From NCBI GenBank assembly GCA_003246035.1, contig QKBP01000085.1, positions 1 to 8,546 on the forward strand: a stretch of 8,546 bases of DNA. Direction: 5' to 3'. Below are positions 6,035 to 8,546 of this stretch, in pieces. The DNA is from Desulfuromonadaceae bacterium (GTDB taxonomy: Bacteria > Desulfobacterota > Desulfuromonadia > Desulfuromonadales > SZUA-401). Each line of letters opens with the position of its first letter. Position 1 is the first letter of the stretch. The position numbers were made by a program, and so were the translations under genes. The notes beneath the pieces are model-generated. The model saw only the letters and a list, made by a program, of their open reading frames with translations, ran no database searches and had not been told where the DNA came from.

Positions 6035-7390
6035 ATGAACAAACTCTGGAAAGATACACTCCAACACCTGGAAGGGCAATTGAGCGCCCAGCATTTTTCC
6101 ACGTGGATCAAGCCTATCCGTCTTCAGGGCATCGCCAAGGATGTCGTCCGTCTCGAAGTTCCAAACCGCTTTGTCCTCGATTGGGTACGCAGCAACTACG
6201 CGCAGCTGATTCAGAGCACCCTCTCCTCACTCGGAGCCGTCGACTACAAAATCGACTGGAGCATATCCCGCACCAACTCCGCGGAGACTCACGAAGAGAG
6301 CAACAGCGAAGCTCCACGTGACTCGGAAAGACAAGCTCCGAGAACCCTTACAACCTCGGCTCCACAGAGCCACACCAATCTCAACCCCAAATACACCTTC
6401 GACGCATTTGTTTCAGGCTCCTCGAACCAGTTCGCTCACGCGGCGGCCATGGCCGTAGCAGCCAATCCAGCGACAACCTACAATCCTCTGTTCATCTACG
6501 GTGGGGTCGGCCTCGGAAAAACACATCTGGTCAATGCAATCGGCAACGCCATGCTGGCACGCAATCCCCAGTTGCGAGTCTGTTACTATGCCTCAGAAAA
6601 ATTCATGAACGAGCTGATCAATTCGATCCGCTATGCCAAAATGGATGATTTCCGCAACAAGTTCCGATCCATGGATGTCCTGCTGATCGACGATGTCCAA
6701 TTCATTGCCGGCAAGGAACGGACTCAGGAAGAGTTTTTCCATACCTTCAACGCCCTCTACGAATCGCACAAACAGATCGTCGTCACCTCCGACAAGTTTC
6801 CGAAAGAGATACCGGAACTCGAAGAGCGACTTCGCTCGCGCTTCGAATGGGGTCTGATCGCCGATATTCAACCCCCGGATGTCGAGACCAAGCAGGCTAT
6901 TCTAAGGCTGAAAGCTGAACAGAACAGGATCGAACTCCCCGAGGACGTCGCACGCTTTCTGGCCAGCTCGGTTACCAACAATGTCCGCGAACTGGAGGGT
7001 TACCTGGTCCGAATCGGGGCCTACGCAAGCCTGACCTCGACCCCGATTTCCCTCGAGATGGCCAAAGATATACTTAAGGACATTCTGGTTGATAAAAGCC
7101 GTGAAATCACCGTGGAGGAGATCCAGAAAACCGTCGCCAGCCACTTCAATATCAAGGTTTCGGATATCCGGTCACCAAAACGCCTGAAAGCCCTTATTTT
7201 ACCTCGACAGATCGCCATGTACCTGTCCCGCCAGCTCACCGAGTGTTCCTACCCGGAAATCGGCGAGCGATTTGGAGGCAAGGACCATTCGACCATCATT
7301 CACGCGATCCGCAAGATCGAAAAGAACCTGCAGGATGATCTGAACTTGCGTGTGACTATCGACAACTTGAAGACATCGCTCAATAACTGA
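6035..7390 (+). CDS. dnaA: Chromosomal replication initiator protein DnaA
   Basis: DnaA binds DnaA boxes at oriC, opens the duplex and loads the DnaB helicase. This 451-residue protein has all four domains: domain I (about 1-75, with FSTWIKPI at 21-28), a variable polar linker (about 76-115), the AAA+ domain (about 117-345) and the DNA-binding domain IV (about 355-451). Walker A is GGVGLGKTH (156-164), Walker B LLIDD (216-220), and a sensor-2 segment NNVRELEG is at 315-322. The domain IV signature reads GGKDHSTIIHA (414-424), with the DHST residues that read the DnaA box. The ATG at 6035 gives the expected N-terminus, but no Shine-Dalgarno sequence lies just upstream (GATTCACT). It diverges from the rpmH operon and precedes dnaN by 254 bp. 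Nearby DnaA boxes suggest autoregulation. Confidence 0.99.
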   Translation: MNKLWKDTLQHLEGQLSAQHFSTWIKPIRLQGIAKDVVRLEVPNRFVLDWVRSNYAQLIQSTLSSLGAVDYKIDWSISRTNSAETHEESNSEAPRDSERQAPRTLTTSAPQSHTNLNPKYTFDAFVSGSSNQFAHAAAMAVAANPATTYNPLFIYGGVGLGKTHLVNAIGNAMLARNPQLRVCYYASEKFMNELINSIRYAKMDDFRNKFRSMDVLLIDDVQFIAGKERTQEEFFHTFNALYESHKQIVVTSDKFPKEIPELEERLRSRFEWGLIADIQPPDVETKQAILRLKAEQNRIELPEDVARFLASSVTNNVRELEGYLVRIGAYASLTSTPISLEMAKDILKDILVDKSREITVEEIQKTVASHFNIKVSDIRSPKRLKALILPRQIAMYLSRQLTECSYPEIGERFGGKDHSTIIHAIRKIEKNLQDDLNLRVTIDNLKTSLNN

Positions 7391-7496
7391 GATTGGGATA
7401 ACCCGTGGGTGAAGATGTGGGCAGATAAACGCAAACCGTGGATAAGAACGACAGTGTCCGTTTATCCACGTCAGGGTACGCAGACCATCCCAATCT
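7390..7496. repeat. Long-spaced 10-bp inverted repeat around DnaA boxes
   Basis: AGATTGGGAT at 7390-7399 is the exact reverse complement of ATCCCAATCT at 7487-7496, with 87 bases between. The interval contains two DnaA boxes (7437-7445 and 7462-7470). The left arm starts on the last base of the dnaA stop codon. No known function is recognised; it may be a chance match or a structural part of the origin. Confidence 0.4.
7437..7470. promoter_or_regulatory. Inverted pair of near-consensus DnaA boxes
   Basis: CGTGGATAA at 7437-7445 and TTATCCACG at 7462-7470 are exact reverse complements 16 bases apart. Each differs from TTATCCACA only at the ninth base. The arrangement echoes the inverted pair upstream of dnaA but with a wider spacer. 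Confidence 0.75.
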
Positions 7497-7504
7497 TCTC
7501 CACA
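7496..7504 (+). promoter_or_regulatory. DnaA box with one mismatch (TTCTCCACA)
   Basis: TTCTCCACA differs from TTATCCACA at position 3 only. It lies between the inverted box pair and the AT-rich tract. Alone it would be a moderate match; its place in the cluster raises the likelihood. Confidence 0.5.
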
Positions 7505-7526
7505 ACGAAACGAATCGTAACACGCT

Positions 7527-7604
7527 AAAAACAAAGTGTTTTTTTAAAGGTTTCACAGATCCACAGCGACTATCCATTACTACTGTTTTTAAATTTTTAA
7601 AAAC
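7527..7604. repeat. AT-rich tract with two inverted repeats
   Basis: Two perfect short inverted repeats lie in the AT-rich tract. AAAAACA (7527-7533) pairs with TGTTTTT (7537-7543) across 3 bases and runs into a T stretch ending at 7545. GTTTTTAAA (7585-7593) pairs with TTTAAAAAC (7596-7604) across 2 bases. The first could act as a weak terminator after dnaA; both could simply reflect easily melted origin DNA. Confidence 0.4.
7557..7591 (-). promoter_or_regulatory. Possible DnaA-trio unwinding element
   Basis: A weak DnaA box AGATCCACA (7557-7565) is followed by a short GC-rich piece (GCGAC, 7566-7570). The minus strand read 3' to 5' from 7577 then gives AAT, GAT, GAC, AAA, AAT. The published DnaA-trio motif is 3'-(G/A)A(T/A)-5' repeated, so four of five triplets fit. 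The order box, GC piece, trios, AT-rich DNA is that described for basal origin unwinding in B. subtilis. The box is poor, so this is tentative. Confidence 0.35.
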
Positions 7605-7633
7605 ATAATAGATAAAGACTGAGTGAATAACTG

Positions 7634-7639
7634 AGGAGG
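7634..7639 (+). promoter_or_regulatory. Strong ribosome binding site of dnaN
   Basis: AGGAGG lies five bases before the dnaN ATG. It is the best Shine-Dalgarno match in the window and fixes the dnaN start, in contrast to dnaA, which lacks one. Confidence 0.85.
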
Positions 7640-7644
7640 GGAGC

Positions 7645-8546
7645 ATGCATTTCACCATCGAAAGAGAAATTTTCGTTAAGGCACTCGCCCGTGTTCAGGG
7701 AATTGTCGAAAAACGCTCGACGATTCCGATTCTCTCGAACGTATTGATCCAGGCTGAAAATGACAGCATCCGACTGATCGCTACCGACCTTGAAGTCGGC
7801 ATGAAGACTTCCTACCCTGCAACGGTCAAGAAATCGGGAAAAATAACGGTTTCTGCCAAAAAACTCTATGAAATCATACGTGAGTTTCCGGAAGGGGAGG
7901 TGTCCTTCATCGCCAAGGAAAATTGCTGGATCGAATTGCGCTGCGGCAAGGCCCTGTTCAATATCGTCGGACTTTCTCCGGAAGAGTTTCCCTATTTTCC
8001 CGATACCGACGAACAGACCTTCGTGAAAATTCCCTCGGAACTGCTCAAGGAGATGATCGAGAAAACCTCCTACGCAATTTCGACCGATGAGACAAAATAC
8101 AATCTCAACGGCATCTACTTTCGGGAGATGGAGGAGAACGGGACTCCTAACCTGCGACTGGTCGCTACGGACGGACATCGTCTGGCGCTCTATCAGGCTG
8201 ATGTCGATGTCAGCGCTATTCCGCAGCTTCAGAAAGGAGTCATCCTCCCACGCAAAGGGGTACAGGAGCTGCGCAAGATCACCGAAGAGGGTCAAGGCGA
8301 TGTGGAACTCGGCTTCTTCGACAACAACGCGGTGGTCCGGAGAGAACTGACGACCGTGGTAATGCGCCTGGTCGACGGCGAATTTCCGGATTACGAACGG
8401 GTTATTCCCAAGACCCGGGACCAGGAAGCCTTTATCGATAGGGACACCATGTTGCACGTCCTGAGACGCGTATCGATTCTGGCGAGTGAACGCTCCCGGG
8501 GCGTCAAGTTGCGAGTTGCCACGAACATGCTGGAATTGAGCAGCTC
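7645..8546 (+). CDS. dnaN: DNA polymerase III beta subunit (sliding clamp), 3' end cut by window
   Basis: DnaN forms the ring-shaped dimer that tethers DNA polymerase III to DNA and serves as docking site for many repair and replication proteins. The first 300 codons plus two bases are present; the usual length is about 370, so most of domain III is missing beyond the right edge. The start ATG (7645) yields MHFTIEREIF and the typical KRSTIPILSN (23-32). TDLEVGM is at 48-53, the domain II motif ATDGHRLA at 174-181, and DGEFPDY at 244-250. The frame stays open to the window end. It follows dnaA with 254 bp of candidate origin DNA between. A long open frame on the opposite strand (7597-8457) is a shadow of this gene. 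Confidence 0.98.
   Translation, partial: MHFTIEREIFVKALARVQGIVEKRSTIPILSNVLIQAENDSIRLIATDLEVGMKTSYPATVKKSGKITVSAKKLYEIIREFPEGEVSFIAKENCWIELRCGKALFNIVGLSPEEFPYFPDTDEQTFVKIPSELLKEMIEKTSYAISTDETKYNLNGIYFREMEENGTPNLRLVATDGHRLALYQADVDVSAIPQLQKGVILPRKGVQELRKITEEGQGDVELGFFDNNAVVRRELTTVVMRLVDGEFPDYERVIPKTRDQEAFIDRDTMLHVLRRVSILASERSRGVKLRVATNMLELSS

Larger units (their letters stand above)
7391..7644. other. oriC: Candidate oriC core with AT-rich unwinding region (dnaA-dnaN gap)
   Basis: This 254-bp gap has no coding sequence. Its left half carries DnaA boxes with one mismatch: TTATCCACG on the minus strand at 7437-7445, TTATCCACG on the plus strand at 7462-7470, and TTCTCCACA at 7496-7504. A weaker one, AGATCCACA, is at 7557-7565. 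Its right half (about 7526-7620) is strongly AT-rich and suits a duplex-unwinding element. Box cluster, then AT-rich tract, then dnaN is the layout of the unwinding half of the B. subtilis-type bipartite origin. The dnaN promoter should also lie here, but I see no convincing one. Confidence 0.6.

Noticed and set aside
6309..6324. Second CACGTG in dnaA as a parS candidate
   Set aside because: Outside the central hexamer most positions disagree with the parS core, especially in the right half.
7415..7429. Interrupted DnaA-box look-alike (TGTGG, four extra bases, ATAAAC)
   Set aside because: The inserted bases break the 9-mer, so specific DnaA binding is not expected; probably coincidence in box-like DNA.
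7604..7609. CATAAT as a dnaN -10 element
   Set aside because: No acceptable -35 hexamer occurs 16-18 bp upstream, and such hexamers are expected in AT-rich DNA.
7597..8457. 286-residue open frame antisense to dnaN
   Set aside because: It lies opposite the clearly recognisable dnaN frame and resembles no known family to me; it is a codon-structure shadow.

Overview
This window is a bacterial chromosome replication-origin region with a conserved layout. A leftward (minus-strand) cluster reads rpmH, rnpA, yidD, yidC, jag/khpB, mnmE, mnmG. It diverges from a rightward (plus-strand) pair, dnaA and dnaN. Both window edges cut genes: mnmG lacks its C-terminus on the left and dnaN lacks its C-terminus on the right. 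The YidC has a large periplasmic domain, which indicates a Gram-negative (diderm) bacterium. The gene order, the Jag protein with its N-terminal domain and the protein sequences fit a Desulfuromonadales/Geobacter-like deltaproteobacterium (Desulfobacterota). That placement rests on recall of gene order and protein style, not on a database search.

Left part (1-5710, minus strand). A strong sigma70-type promoter at 5757-5785 drives rpmH (ribosomal protein L34). The genes after it are tightly packed: rnpA (RNase P protein), yidD (membrane-insertion factor), yidC (insertase), jag/khpB (KH-R3H RNA-binding protein), then mnmE and mnmG, which together modify the wobble uridine of several tRNAs. rnpA/yidD abut, yidC/jag overlap as GTGA, and jag/mnmE are 6 bp apart, so translational coupling is likely. 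A perfect palindrome containing the parS core TGTTCCACGTGGAACA sits between mnmE and mnmG. It indicates a ParABS chromosome-segregation system, whose parA/parB genes would be expected just beyond mnmG, outside the window.

Centre (5711-6034). The divergent rpmH-dnaA intergenic region carries three perfect DnaA boxes (TTATCCACA), a perfect IHF-consensus match, and a candidate dnaA promoter. Two of the boxes form a 13-bp-arm inverted repeat followed by a T run, in what would be the dnaA mRNA leader.

Right part (6035-8546, plus strand). dnaA (initiator) is followed by a 254-bp gap and then dnaN (sliding clamp). The gap has three one-mismatch DnaA boxes, a weaker box next to a possible DnaA-trio element, and a very AT-rich tract with inverted repeats. 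This is a good candidate for the unwinding site of a two-part oriC.

I found no mobile element, CRISPR array, tRNA/rRNA gene or unknown gene. The window looks like an ordinary, complete origin locus rather than a new biological system. The points worth a second look are regulatory and structural details in the two intergenic regions.
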